This document shows positions 49,703 to 59,705 of a DNA stretch of 64,000 nucleotides, in pieces. How positions within the stretch are numbered: position 1 is the first letter of the stretch; every line of letters starts with the position of its first letter. Where the stretch lies: assembly GCA_964642165.1 (NCBI GenBank), contig CAZXOC010000003.1, positions 5,169 to 69,168 on the forward strand, in the 5' to 3' direction. The notes beneath the pieces were generated by a model. It was not told the DNA's origin. It did no database searches and was given only the letters and a program-made list of their open reading frames with translations. Origin of the DNA: CAYRVX01 sp964642165. Lineage in GTDB: Bacteria; Planctomycetota; Phycisphaerae; SM23-33. The translations under genes and the position numbers were made by a program.

Positions 49703-52700
49703 ATGTCACACGTGCGGTTATCCCATGCAGCGGCATTTGCGGCGGCGATCGGCCTCGCCGCGCGGGTCCCCGGCCCGGCGGCGGGCGCGGACGTCAAGCC
49801 GCGGATCCCCATCGGCGAGTTCACGGCCCGGCGGCTGGCCAAGGCGCCGACCGTCGACGGGCGCATCGCACCCGGCGAATGGGACGAGGCGCTGATGACG
49901 TCGGGCCTGGTCACGCCCTTCGGCCACCGGATGCACGAGGCCGAGACCACCTTCGCCTTCGGCTTCGACGACGAGCGGTTCTACTTCCTGGCCGACTGCA
50001 CGCGCGGCAACCGCGAGTGGAAGCTCCACAAGAGCGCCCGCGAGAACGACGCCTACAACTTCGGCGACCCGTCCATCGAGGTCTGGGTCAGCCCGCCGAC
50101 GCCCGTGGCGGAGACGTACCAGAGCATCATCAACACGTTCCCCGCCGTCATGGACATCCGGTTCATTCCCAGCCGCGGCTACTCGGCGATGGGCTGGACC
50201 GGCCGATGGAAGCTCGGTGTGACGGAGAGCGACACGCGGTACGCCATCGAGGCGTCGATCCCGATCCGGGACTTCGGCTTCGACCGGGTTCGCGACGGCG
50301 ACGTCTGGCGGCTGCTGCTGTGCCGCACCTCGCCGGGCACGAAGCCGCGCGCCCAGGCGTCGTGGTCGATCACGCAGGGCTTCAGCGAGATTGTCCAGCA
50401 CCCGAAGGTGCACCTGCGGGACGACGCCCCGCTGCTCCAGCTCCACGGCGCGATCTCCATCTTCACGGGGACGTTCGACTTCCCGATGGCCGTCGCCGCG
50501 CCGCGCGGCAAGCCCGCCAAGGTCAACGTGACCCTGCGCATCCAGGCGGGGGCGCTGCCGGGCGCCGGCGACGAGGTCCTCCGCAAGTCCTGCTCGCTGA
50601 AGGCGGGCGAGCGGAAGACGTTCCGCTTGGCCGGCGACGTGACGGCGCGGAAGCGGGGGGTCTTCACGATCGCGGCCGCCACGGCCGGCGGGGAGGAGTT
50701 CTTCCGCCAGTCCTGGCCGTTCGAGGTCAACGGCTTCGTGCACCGCAAGCCCGTGCGGCCGCCGCAAGCCCCCGAGCCCGAGCCGCTGGCCCTCCGCGTC
50801 CAGTACGGCCCGGAGAGCAACGTCCTGCTGGCGAAGGCGGACATCCTGGACCTGCCCGGCCGGGAGCGGGCCGCCTCGGCCGTCCTGCGCGTCCTCGACG
50901 CGACGTCCCGGAAGGTGATCCAGGAGGCGCCGATGCCCGCCTTTCGGAACTGGCATGCCAGCGGGCACCTGGTCCTGAAGAAGCTGCGCGTGCCGGTGCT
51001 GAACGCCCCGGCCGTCGACCGGGCCGAGCGCTACAACGCGACGCTGCCCGAGGAGAACCGGCGGCGCGCGAAGAAGGGCCAGCCGCCGCTGAAGCCGCGG
51101 CCCGTCCCGGCGCCCCGGCCGCTGCCCGTCCTCGTCGAGGTCGCCGTCCGGGACGCCGACGGGAAGACCCTCCGGACCGCGTCGAAGCCGGTGGACCTGC
51201 TGCGCTACCGCTTCGAATGGTCGGACAACGACGCGGGCATCACCGACGAGGTCATCCCGCCGTGGACGCCCGTGACCTACGAGCCCCCCGGCACCGTCGG
51301 CGTGTGGAACCGCCGGATGCGCGTCAACGGCCTGGGGCTGCTGGAGGCGATCGACAACGGCGGCGCGAGCCAGGTCGAGCGGATGCGCCTCGTGGCGGTC
51401 GCCGGGGGCAAGGCGGTCGAGATCCAGCCGTCTGGCCCGTCGCTCGTCCGCCAGGTGGGCAATGCCGTGACGCTCGCCGGGACGGGTCACGGCGCCGGGC
51501 TGAGGCTCTCGGCCCGGACGCGGTTCGAGTTCGACGGCTTCGCCCTGAGCGAACTGACGATCGCCCCGGCCAACGGCGCGGGGAAGGCCCAGGTGGAGGG
51601 GCTCTACCTGGAGGTCGTCCTGCCGGAGTCGGAGGCGACGCACTTCTGCACGACGGCGGGCGGCTGGGCGGCCGTCCACGACGAAACGCCCAAGTACTGG
51701 TCCAGCCGGCAGACCGGCTCGGGGCTGCTCATCGGCGACTTCGTGCCGTACGTCTGGCTGACCAACTCGGACCGGGCCCTCGCGTGGTTCGCGGACAGCG
51801 ACCGAGGCTGGATCACCGACGACGACCGCTCGCACCCCACGCAGGAGATCGTCCGCGCCGGCGGCAAGGTCACGCTGCGCGTGCACTTCATCGAGCGTCC
51901 GGCCGAGCTGCGGCGCCCGACGACGCTCACCTACGGCTACCAGACGTTCCCATCCCGCCCGCTGCCGCCGGGGTGGCGGTCGGTCGTCTGCTCGTCGGGG
52001 CGATCCAGGTACCTGCCCAGCGGGCGGCACACGTACTTCTGGTTCGACAGCCAGGCCGACTGGGCGGTCCTCTGGCCGTACTACTGCTCGCCGTACCCCT
52101 GGAGCATGGACAAGAGCCGCCAGGCCTTCTCGCGCTTCCCGCCGGAGACGACTCACCGCCCGATGGTCGGCTCGATCGCCCACGCCGTCGCCCGCTACCG
52201 CGACTACGCCGGCCACGAGTTCCCCGGCTACGTCGTCGACTGGGGCGCGACCCCGGGCGACCGGTCCAACGGCAACTGCACCCAGGGCCGCGGACCGAAC
52301 GACTTCCGCGTCTGGCACTACCGGCAGTGGGTCCGCGAGGCGGGCTTCCGCGGGCTCTACATCGACGAGAACTACCTCTCCGCGGAGACCAACTCCCTGA
52401 CCGGCGGGGCGTACCTCCGGCCGGACGGGCGGGTCCAGCGCGGCTACTCCTACCTCGGCCTGCGCGAGTACTACAAGCGGATGAAGGTGATGTTCCACCG
52501 CCACCGCGTGCCGGCGCCGAACCTGTGGATGCACGTCTCGTCGGGCGCGGCCTACCACGCCTGGCTGGGCGACGTCTTCTTCGAGGGCGAGAACGTCGAG
52601 CCGACGGACCTGGCGCAGGACTACCTGGCGGTCCTTCCGGCGGCGCGAATGCGGGCGATCGGCTCGGCGCGGTGCGCCGGCGGCGTGATGACCATGATGT

Positions 52701-53743
52701 GCCAGTCGCAGCGCCACCGCACCGTCCACGAGCCGAAGCACACCCACCAGTTCGTCGGCTGGGTCATGGCCCACGACATCCTGCCCGAGCAGGTGCGGTT
52801 CTACGAGGTCCTCGCGCAGGAGGGGCGGCTCTACGAGGACGACGTGGAGTTCGTCGGCTACTGGAGGCCGGACTGCCCGGCCCGGACGGAGACGCCCGAG
52901 TGCCTCGTCTCCGTGCACAAGACGCCGCATCGGGCCTTGCTGTGGGTCGTCAACACGGCACGCAGGGACCAGACGGCGCACGTGAAGCTGGACTTCGCGA
53001 AGCTCGGCCTGAAGCCAGGCGGCACGGTCGCCCTGAACGCCGAGACGGGCGAGAGGCTCCCCCTCGAGGGCGACGCGCTTCGCGCGGCCGTGCGGAAGCG
53101 CGACTTCGCGGCCGTGCATCTGATCGAGCGGCGCCGGCTGAAGGCGGGCGAGAGCTTCCTCGCCACGTTCGACCACAACAGCAACGAGGCCGACGAGGCA
53201 TTCGGCTCGGGCGTGTTCCAGGCGGCGGGGCGCGGGGCGAGCCGGCTCGTCCGCGTCGGCGGCCTGCGCGGCGCGGCGCTGGCGGCGGGCTTTGCGTTCT
53301 CCCCGCACCTGAGCCTCGCCGACGACGAGGGGAGCCTGAGCTTCCACGCCAAGCTGCCCGCCGAGGCGAGGGGCACGATCCTCGACGCCGGGCGCGTGCG
53401 GATCGAGATCAAGGGCGGGCGGCCGCGACAGATCGTCCTGACCGCCAACCTCACCCCCGCGAAGCGCGACCGCCGCGGGCGGCTCGTCGTCGGCAGGGAC
53501 AAGGCGTTCGTCCGGACGGTGGCCGCCGGCGCCCCGCCCGCGGGATGGCGCCGATTCCGGCTCGACTGGAAGGATGCCAAGCTGCGCCTCCGGATCGACG
53601 GAGCGGACGCCGCGAGCTGTGACTTCAAGGGCTTCGGCATCGGGCGGCCGCTCGGCAGGGACGTGACCGCCGTGCCGCCGTTCGTCTTCGAGCGCGGCGC
53701 GGAGGCCTGCGACGAGATCCGCTGCCGCCGGGACGCCGAATAG
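49703..53743 (+). CDS. Large exported glycoside-hydrolase-like protein (DUF6067 type)
   Basis: A 1346-residue exported protein. ATG 49703, preceded by AGAGGAAGGG, gives a signal peptide (residues 1-28). An N-terminal CBM9-like domain (APTVDGRIAPGEWDEALMTS to about residue 215) leads to beta-rich modules, then a catalytic-looking region from about residue 690 to 1080 with YGYQTFPSRPLPPGWR, YVVDWGATPGD, GFRGLYIDENYLSAETNSLTGG and FFEGENVEP, as in the DUF6067 glycoside-hydrolase-like proteins. Acidic residues in IDENY are candidate catalysts. C-terminal laminin-G/ConA-like module. Substrate unknown; sulfatases nearby hint at complex polysaccharide. Confidence 0.82.
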   Translation: MSHVRLSHAAAFAAAIGLAARVPGPAAGADVKPRIPIGEFTARRLAKAPTVDGRIAPGEWDEALMTSGLVTPFGHRMHEAETTFAFGFDDERFYFLADCTRGNREWKLHKSARENDAYNFGDPSIEVWVSPPTPVAETYQSIINTFPAVMDIRFIPSRGYSAMGWTGRWKLGVTESDTRYAIEASIPIRDFGFDRVRDGDVWRLLLCRTSPGTKPRAQASWSITQGFSEIVQHPKVHLRDDAPLLQLHGAISIFTGTFDFPMAVAAPRGKPAKVNVTLRIQAGALPGAGDEVLRKSCSLKAGERKTFRLAGDVTARKRGVFTIAAATAGGEEFFRQSWPFEVNGFVHRKPVRPPQAPEPEPLALRVQYGPESNVLLAKADILDLPGRERAASAVLRVLDATSRKVIQEAPMPAFRNWHASGHLVLKKLRVPVLNAPAVDRAERYNATLPEENRRRAKKGQPPLKPRPVPAPRPLPVLVEVAVRDADGKTLRTASKPVDLLRYRFEWSDNDAGITDEVIPPWTPVTYEPPGTVGVWNRRMRVNGLGLLEAIDNGGASQVERMRLVAVAGGKAVEIQPSGPSLVRQVGNAVTLAGTGHGAGLRLSARTRFEFDGFALSELTIAPANGAGKAQVEGLYLEVVLPESEATHFCTTAGGWAAVHDETPKYWSSRQTGSGLLIGDFVPYVWLTNSDRALAWFADSDRGWITDDDRSHPTQEIVRAGGKVTLRVHFIERPAELRRPTTLTYGYQTFPSRPLPPGWRSVVCSSGRSRYLPSGRHTYFWFDSQADWAVLWPYYCSPYPWSMDKSRQAFSRFPPETTHRPMVGSIAHAVARYRDYAGHEFPGYVVDWGATPGDRSNGNCTQGRGPNDFRVWHYRQWVREAGFRGLYIDENYLSAETNSLTGGAYLRPDGRVQRGYSYLGLREYYKRMKVMFHRHRVPAPNLWMHVSSGAAYHAWLGDVFFEGENVEPTDLAQDYLAVLPAARMRAIGSARCAGGVMTMMCQSQRHRTVHEPKHTHQFVGWVMAHDILPEQVRFYEVLAQEGRLYEDDVEFVGYWRPDCPARTETPECLVSVHKTPHRALLWVVNTARRDQTAHVKLDFAKLGLKPGGTVALNAETGERLPLEGDALRAAVRKRDFAAVHLIERRRLKAGESFLATFDHNSNEADEAFGSGVFQAAGRGASRLVRVGGLRGAALAAGFAFSPHLSLADDEGSLSFHAKLPAEARGTILDAGRVRIEIKGGRPRQIVLTANLTPAKRDRRGRLVVGRDKAFVRTVAAGAPPAGWRRFRLDWKDAKLRLRIDGADAASCDFKGFGIGRPLGRDVTAVPPFVFERGAEACDEIRCRRDAE

Positions 53744-53782
53744 ACGGCGCGCCGTCGTGGCGCTTCGGGAAGGAGACTCCGG

Positions 53783-54196
53783 ATGGAAGACGTGGCACGC
53801 GTGAGGAAGCACTTCGAGACCGACGCCCTGGCGAAGCTGCTGGGCATGGAGCTGCTGGACGTCGCGCCCGGCCGCGCGACGGTCCGCATGGAGGTCCGGC
53901 CGGAACACCTCAACACGTTCGGCACGGCCCACGGCGGGACGATCTTCGCCCTGGCGGACTACGCCTTCGAGGTCGCGGGCAACTCGCACGGCACGGTCGC
54001 CGTCGCGCTGAACGTCGACATCAGCTTCCTGAAGGCGGTCGGCCTGGAGACCATCACCGCCGAGGCGAAGGAGGTCTCCGCGGGCAACCGCGTCCGCCAC
54101 TACGACATCACCGTGACGAACGAGGCCGGCGAGGCCGTCGCCTTCTTCCACGGCATCGTCTACCGCAAGCGCGACCAGATCGCCTGGCCGGAGTGA
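53783..54196 (+). CDS. PaaI-family hotdog thioesterase
   Basis: A 137-residue hotdog-fold protein. NTFGTAHGGTIFALADYAFEVAGNS is the PaaI/thioesterase 4HBT signature, with the conserved His-Gly-Gly and the Asp of ALADYA as likely catalytic residue. VEDIS-type strand NVDISFLKA and the C-terminal FFHGIVYRK complete the fold. It hydrolyses acyl-CoA thioesters (often phenylacetyl- or hydroxyphenylacetyl-CoA). GGAAGGAG precedes ATG 53783. No aromatic degradation genes are near. It lies 39 bp after the DUF6067-like gene. Confidence 0.92.
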   Translation: MEDVARVRKHFETDALAKLLGMELLDVAPGRATVRMEVRPEHLNTFGTAHGGTIFALADYAFEVAGNSHGTVAVALNVDISFLKAVGLETITAEAKEVSAGNRVRHYDITVTNEAGEAVAFFHGIVYRKRDQIAWPE

Positions 54197-54224
54197 CCGC
54201 CGGCGGGGGCCGGGTCGGTCGGCA

Positions 54225-57200
54225 TCACGGGCCTTCGGGCGGGGCTGCGGGTCGGGCCGGCGGGCCCGACGGGAACGCCACGCGCACCTTCTCGCCGGCG
54301 GGGCGCCCGGTCGGGTTGGGGACCTCGAGCTCCACGGGCACGCGCCCAGTCTTGGCGTCCACCGTCGCCGAGACGCGGAGCACCTTGCCGCGAGCCGCCG
54401 GCCCCCGCCCCTCGAAGAGGACCAGGACGACCTGCCCGGGCTTGCAGTTCATGGCCCACGTGATGGGCAGGTGAGCCTGGACGCGAAGGGGGTCGTTGCC
54501 GGCCTTGACGATGCGGACGACGGGCGTCAGGGCCCGGACGGCCTCGCCGACGGAGACGAGCACGCGCTCCACGCGCCCGTCGATCGGGCTGGTCAGGCGC
54601 GTCGCCTCGAGGCGGATCTCCGCCTCGCGGGCGCGGTGACGGCTGGCCAGGAGGTTGGCCTTGGCCAGCTCGATCTCGAGCTGGGCTGCCACGACGACGG
54701 CCTCGGCCTTCGCCACGTCGGCCGCCGAGACCGCGGCCCTGTCGGCAAGCATCTGGACCCGCTTCAGCTCGGCGCGCGCGGCCTCAGATTTCCTGTCGGC
54801 GGCCTGAAGGTGGATGGTGTTCTTGGCGTCGGCCATCAGGCGCGCCAGCTCCTCCCGCTGGGCTGCGTCGTCCAGGCGGACCAGCACCTGCCTCGCCTTG
54901 ACGACGCTGCCCTCCCGCACGAGCACCGCGGCGACGCGACCGTCGCAGAGGAACGACAGGCTGCGCGAGTGGCCCGGCGGCAGGGCGGTGAGGGCCTCGA
55001 ACCACTGCGTGCTCCAGGCGGCGACGGCCCGCCGCCGAAGGTCGCTCAACGTGGAGACGATCACCGCGCCGTTGTTGATGGCGTAGACCGGCACGTCGCC
55101 GCCTTCCTTGCCCGACCCCGCGCCGTGGGCGTGCCGGAGGATCGTCTCGATGAGCTTGCCGGCGGGAAGGTTCCGGGCCCGAAAGGTCACACGCGTGTCG
55201 GGCCGGATACCCAGGGGCTCCAGGGCGCCCCAGACGACCTGAACGGTCACGCCGGCGTACTTGCCCACGCCTTCCAGGGCGGTCTTCAGCGGGATGTCGT
55301 CCAGGACCAGCTTGTCCGCCTTGGCATCGAGCTTCAGGCGGGTCACGGCGTCCGCCTTCGTTTTCGGAAGGGCCGTCAGCCTAACCCGGCTGCCCGGGCG
55401 GACGACCGGCGCGCGGGCGGTGCGCGGCCAGACGTCCGAGACGAACGGGGCGCTGTCGCGCTGCCCGGCGCCGGCTCCTGAGGCCGCCACCTCGCTCCGC
55501 GTGGAGACGGTCAGCACGCCGTCCTCGACGGTGTACACCGGCTGGTCGCGTTCGTTCTTGATGTCTGCGCTGACGTACCGCAGGATCAATTCCAGCGCCT
55601 GCCGGACCGTCACCTTCCGCACGTCCACGGTGACCGGGGTGTCCGGGTCGCCGCCGGCAGCGACCAGCGCACGCCAGTTCACGTGGATATTGGCGTCCGA
55701 ATACTCGCGCAGGAACTGGAGGACGTCCTTCAGCGGGATGTCCGCGAAGCTCAGGCGGGGGATCTCCCGCGTGAGCTTCTTGCGGAGGGCGGCGTCGACC
55801 TGATGCCCCTTCCCCGGCCGGGCCGGGACTTCCCGGCCGACCCACGCTCGCTCGGGTGAGAGGTCAGACCGTGTGGATACGACGACCACGCCGTCCTCGA
55901 TCGCATACCCCAGCCGGGCGTGCTTGTCCTTGATGCCGGTGCTGACGTCGCGCAGGACCAGCTCCAGCGCCCGCCGGACCGTGACCTTCCGCACGTCCAC
56001 GGTGACCGGGGTGGCCGGGTCGACGCCGGCGGCGACGAGGGTCCGCCAGCGGACGTGGAGATTCGTGTCGGAGTACTCGCGCAGGAACTGGAAGACGTCC
56101 TTCAGCTCGATGTCCGCGAAGCTGAGCCTCTCGATCTCCTTGTCGAGCTTTGCGCGTGCGACGGCGTCGGGATCGGTCTTGCCCCCGCTCGGGGCCTTCG
56201 GCGTCGATGCCGTCTTGCCGCGCTTGGGCCTGGCCGCCGCCGGCTTGCCCCCGCCGGACCGACCGCCCTGGGCATTCGTCAGCGTCACCAGCCCCAAGCC
56301 GCCCAACAGCACGATCCCCACCGCCGACCAGCGGCGCCGCTTCTGTCCGAACTGCGCGATCATCCGGATTCTCCTTCGCATCTGGTGGGTGTCTTCCGCC
56401 ACCCCGACCACCCCTGCCAGGCGGGCTGGCCGGGCCAGCGACTCCAGCATCTTCAGCATCGTTCGACCGTAGCCCCGGGCATCCCGCCCGCGCGTCCGTG
56501 CCAGGACCGTCTCGTCGCAAGCCAGCTCCCGGTCGCTCCGCATTCGCCGCAGCGCCAGCCAGACCAGCGGGTTGAACCAGTGCAGCAGCGCCAGCATCGT
56601 CGCCACGTAGTCCACCGGCACGTCCCGGCGCTTCAGGTGGGCCAGCTCGTGACGGAGAACGTGCCGCAACTCCTCAGTGCCCAGCGCGTCGGCCAAGCCC
56701 GCCGGCAGCAGCAGCCTGCGCCGCAGCAGGCCGAACAGGGCCGGAATCTCCACCGCCGTGGTCTCCAGGGCAGTCACGTGCCCCCGGACGCCCATCGCCG
56801 CCCTGCATTCCTCCAGCAGCTTGATCACCTCCGGCCGCGCGGGCGACGAGTGCCGACGCAGCCTCCGGTGGAAGCGTGCATTGGTGAGGATCAGCCGACC
56901 CAGCAGCACCGCCGCCCCGCCGGCCCACGCCAGGACCAGCAGCTCCAGCAGCGGCGCCGTCCAGGGCCGGGCTTCGCGCCCCGGCCGCGCCGGGACGGGA
57001 CGGGCTCGCGGCGGGCTCGCGGCGGGTGAGGGCGCGCTATACGTTGGGGCGGCCGCCGCGCGAGGCGGCGGCAGCGGCTCCCGCGCCGCCGGCGGCTCGG
57101 GCGCCGCGGGGGACGCCAGCGCCGCCTCGGCCGCCCCCGGCGGCGGGGTGCCCTCGGTGCGCCCCTGCCGGGCCGGGGCATCGCCGTCGGCGAGCCGTAC

Positions 57201-57440
57201 GTCCGGAGCCGCGGCCGAGAGCGCCGGTAGGTTGAAGACGCTCCACGGCGCCCGCGGCGCCGTCGGCAGCGCCAGCCGAATCAGCACGAGCAGCCACAGC
57301 GCGTAGCGCCAGCGGCCGGGCAGCCGCCGGCCCAGAAGCCCCTGCACCGCCAGCACCAGCACGATCAGCACCGACGCCTGGAGCGACGACTGCCCCAGCC
57401 ACGCCATCCATCCCCGCGAGTAGTCCCATAGGTCGGCCAT
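54225..57440 (-). CDS. M56 (BlaR1-like) protease fused to three secretin-N-like repeats and an HlyD-type adaptor
   Basis: A 1071-residue fusion, from ATG 57440 (AGGAG upstream). Residues 1-365: membrane metalloprotease of the BlaR1/M56 type, with helices near 16-34, 42-60 and 163-183, HELAH zinc motif (264-268) and DRELACDETV. After another helix (373-391) and a basic linker come secretin-N (STN)-like repeats at about 430-525, 553-648 and 700-800 (LSFADIELKDVFQFLREYSDTN). Residues about 825-1055 form an HlyD/membrane-fusion domain: DGRVAAVLVREGSVVKARQVL, an alpha-hairpin, then SPIDGRVERVLVSVGEAV. I know of no described protein with this order. Third gene of the BlaI operon. Confidence 0.85.
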   Translation of the reverse strand: MADLWDYSRGWMAWLGQSSLQASVLIVLVLAVQGLLGRRLPGRWRYALWLLVLIRLALPTAPRAPWSVFNLPALSAAAPDVRLADGDAPARQGRTEGTPPPGAAEAALASPAAPEPPAAREPLPPPRAAAAPTYSAPSPAASPPRARPVPARPGREARPWTAPLLELLVLAWAGGAAVLLGRLILTNARFHRRLRRHSSPARPEVIKLLEECRAAMGVRGHVTALETTAVEIPALFGLLRRRLLLPAGLADALGTEELRHVLRHELAHLKRRDVPVDYVATMLALLHWFNPLVWLALRRMRSDRELACDETVLARTRGRDARGYGRTMLKMLESLARPARLAGVVGVAEDTHQMRRRIRMIAQFGQKRRRWSAVGIVLLGGLGLVTLTNAQGGRSGGGKPAAARPKRGKTASTPKAPSGGKTDPDAVARAKLDKEIERLSFADIELKDVFQFLREYSDTNLHVRWRTLVAAGVDPATPVTVDVRKVTVRRALELVLRDVSTGIKDKHARLGYAIEDGVVVVSTRSDLSPERAWVGREVPARPGKGHQVDAALRKKLTREIPRLSFADIPLKDVLQFLREYSDANIHVNWRALVAAGGDPDTPVTVDVRKVTVRQALELILRYVSADIKNERDQPVYTVEDGVLTVSTRSEVAASGAGAGQRDSAPFVSDVWPRTARAPVVRPGSRVRLTALPKTKADAVTRLKLDAKADKLVLDDIPLKTALEGVGKYAGVTVQVVWGALEPLGIRPDTRVTFRARNLPAGKLIETILRHAHGAGSGKEGGDVPVYAINNGAVIVSTLSDLRRRAVAAWSTQWFEALTALPPGHSRSLSFLCDGRVAAVLVREGSVVKARQVLVRLDDAAQREELARLMADAKNTIHLQAADRKSEAARAELKRVQMLADRAAVSAADVAKAEAVVVAAQLEIELAKANLLASRHRAREAEIRLEATRLTSPIDGRVERVLVSVGEAVRALTPVVRIVKAGNDPLRVQAHLPITWAMNCKPGQVVLVLFEGRGPAARGKVLRVSATVDAKTGRVPVELEVPNPTGRPAGEKVRVAFPSGPPARPAAPPEGP
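55497..56153 (-). repeat. Internal tandem duplication encoding two secretin-N-like repeats
   Basis: Two copies of about 288 bp (55866-56153 and 55497-55784), offset by 369 bp, encode nearly the same module: R-LSFADI-LKDV-QFLREYSD followed by TPVTVDVRKVTVR-ALEL-LR-VS. Nucleotide similarity is high, indicating a fairly recent duplication. A more diverged third copy follows in the protein (residues about 700-800). Confidence 0.8.
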
Positions 57441-57528
57441 GCTCGGCACTCCTACAGCTTCTCGACCTGTCCGCCTCTCGCCGGCCGGGGGCGATGCGGT
57501 CACGCCCCGGTCGGCGTCCCGTGGCCGC

Positions 57529-59703
57529 TCAGAAGGCGGCCTTCCCTTTCTCCTCCGAGGAGACCACCCTCGGCTTGATGAGCAGCAGCGTCTCGTCGCC
57601 GCGGCGTGCGGCATCGGCCTGGCCCCAGTCGGGCAGGCCGCGCAGCGCAAAGGTCGCCCCGTCCCGGACGCGAACGGTCGTGCAGACCTGCCGGGTCTCG
57701 ATCGTCGGGAGGGCGAGCTTCAGCCCGGTGTCCGTTCCATCCGGCGCGCGGTAGGGCGGCCGCTCGACGCCGACCACCCTCGACAGGGCCGGTTGCGCCA
57801 GCAGCGTCATGTACCGGCGATCGGGCGGGAGCGTGACCCGCACGGTCAGCTCCATGCCCACCATCGAGTGCTTCACGATCGGCTCGTAGGTCGTCTTGCC
57901 TTCCTTGTCGCGCCGGGCGGCATAGTCCGTGATGTAGGGGATCTCGCTGCCGACGGTGATGGTGGCCGGCTCGCCGTTCAGGACGATCACGCGCGGCGAG
58001 GAGAGCACGCGGACCTGCTTGTCCCGCTTCGCCTGGGCCACCAGCCGGCCGACCTGCTCGTCGGTCAGCATCGCCCAGCGGACGGCCAGCGGGCGCCGGA
58101 CCGCCGATTCCGCCGTGCCGACGGCCCGTCCCTCCGCCGGCGAGCGCTTCGGCTCGGCGGGGAGCTTGAACTCCCTGCCGGGCGGGTCGAGGCCTTGCCA
58201 CCTCGCCCCGATGGCGTCGAAGACCTTCGCCCGCGACGCGACGAACCTCGCGTCGATCAGGATCTGGAGACGGGCCGACCTCCGCAGGTTCCAGAGCGCC
58301 CGGGCGACCTTCCGGTGTCCGGCCGCCGTCTGCGTGACGATGACTTGGCCGTCGTGGGTCGTGAGGATGCCCGGACCGGCGGGCCTCCAGGCCTCCTCGC
58401 CGGCGGCCTCGCGGGCCGCGGCGACGAGTTCCGCCAGGCGCCGCCGCCCGGCCGCGCCTCCCGCCGCCGGACGGGTCTCCGCCGGGCTCGTCAGCAGGTC
58501 GACGACGTCGTAGAGCCGGGTGGTCAGCGTGGTGTCGTCCTCCGCCGGCGCCGGGGCCGGCGGCAGCGCCCCGCGCATCGCGCCGACCGTAAAGCCGTGC
58601 GGCAACGTCCCCTGTGGCGAATCGCAGCGGGCGTTGGTCAGGGCGGCGGCCGCCAGCAGCAGCATCACGGCGGTCCCCAGGATGCCGCGCCACCGCGAGG
58701 CGGGACGGAACGAGGCGATCATCTGGATTCTCCTTCGGATCTGCCGGGTGTCCTCGGCCACGCCGATGACGCCCGCTGGCCGCGCACGTCGCGCCGGGCT
58801 CGCCAGCAGCTCGAGGACGGTCTGCCCGTACGCCCGGGCGTCGCGGGCGCCGCGGCGCGCCAGGACGGTCTCGTCGCAGGCCGGCTCGCGGTCGCTCCGC
58901 ATCCGCCGCAGCGCCAGCCACACCAGGGGGTTGAACCAGTGCACGGCGGCCAGCACGGCCGCCAGCCAGTCGATGGCGGCGTCGCCGCGCTTCACGTGCG
59001 CGAGCTCGTGACGCAAGACGTGGCGAAGCTGCGGCTCGGTCAGGGCCTCGCCCAGGCCCGGCGGCAGCAGCAGTCTCGTCCGGAGCAGCCCGAACAGCGC
59101 GGGGGTCCGGACCGCGTCCGTCTCGACCGCCTCCACGCGCCGGCGCACGTGCATCTCCGCCCGGCAGCTCGCCAGGACGGAGAGCAGCTCCCGCGGCGGG
59201 CGACGCGAGCTGCGCCGCAGCCGCCGGTGGAACCGCACGTTGCACGCCAGCAGCCTCAGGAGCAGCGCCGCGGCCCCCGCGCCCCACAAGATCATCAGCG
59301 CCCCGACGAGCTGCGGCCGCCACGCTCCGCCCGCATGGTGGCGCGGAACTTGGGCGGCGGGGGCGGGGGCAAAGCCCCCCAGCGGCAGACGGCCTGCCCG
59401 CACGGTCACCGGCTCGCCCGTGCCTGTCGCCGCGCTTCCCGGTGCGGCATCGCCGTGCGCCGCGCCCAGGTGGGCCAGCGCCGCCTCCGTCAGGTTGGAC
59501 AGGCTCCACGAGGCCCCCGGGGCGGCCGGCAGCACCAGCCGCACCCACACCAGCAGCCACAGCGCGTGCCGCCACCGCGCCGAGCCTCGCCGCCCGAGCA
59601 GGCCCTGCGCCGCCAGGACCAGCCCGATCAGCACCGACGCCTGAAGACTCGCGCGCAGCAGCCACGTCATCCATTCGCCCGCGTGCTGCCAGGGCCCGCC
59701 CAC
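57529..59703 (-). CDS. M56 (BlaR1-like) protease fused to a secretin domain
   Basis: A 724-residue fusion. GTG 59703, with GGGAGG upstream, matches the start of its paralog by alignment. Residues 1-335 are the M56 membrane protease: HELAH (232-236), DREPACDETV (Pro replaces the usual Leu) and HWFNPLVWLALRRMRSDRE. Helix 338-356. Residues about 475-715 are a type II/III secretion secretin-like domain: ARLQILIDARFVASR, VRVLSSPRVIVLNGEPATITVGSEIPY, VGMELTVRVTLPPD, TVRVRDGATFALRGL and ETLLLIKPRVV. It begins 2 bp after the BlaI stop. A secretin normally forms outer-membrane rings; joined to an inner-membrane protease it probably acts as an envelope-spanning sensor or anchor. Confidence 0.87.
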   Translation of the reverse strand: MGGPWQHAGEWMTWLLRASLQASVLIGLVLAAQGLLGRRGSARWRHALWLLVWVRLVLPAAPGASWSLSNLTEAALAHLGAAHGDAAPGSAATGTGEPVTVRAGRLPLGGFAPAPAAQVPRHHAGGAWRPQLVGALMILWGAGAAALLLRLLACNVRFHRRLRRSSRRPPRELLSVLASCRAEMHVRRRVEAVETDAVRTPALFGLLRTRLLLPPGLGEALTEPQLRHVLRHELAHVKRGDAAIDWLAAVLAAVHWFNPLVWLALRRMRSDREPACDETVLARRGARDARAYGQTVLELLASPARRARPAGVIGVAEDTRQIRRRIQMIASFRPASRWRGILGTAVMLLLAAAALTNARCDSPQGTLPHGFTVGAMRGALPPAPAPAEDDTTLTTRLYDVVDLLTSPAETRPAAGGAAGRRRLAELVAAAREAAGEEAWRPAGPGILTTHDGQVIVTQTAAGHRKVARALWNLRRSARLQILIDARFVASRAKVFDAIGARWQGLDPPGREFKLPAEPKRSPAEGRAVGTAESAVRRPLAVRWAMLTDEQVGRLVAQAKRDKQVRVLSSPRVIVLNGEPATITVGSEIPYITDYAARRDKEGKTTYEPIVKHSMVGMELTVRVTLPPDRRYMTLLAQPALSRVVGVERPPYRAPDGTDTGLKLALPTIETRQVCTTVRVRDGATFALRGLPDWGQADAARRGDETLLLIKPRVVSSEEKGKAAF

Positions 59704-59705
59704 CT

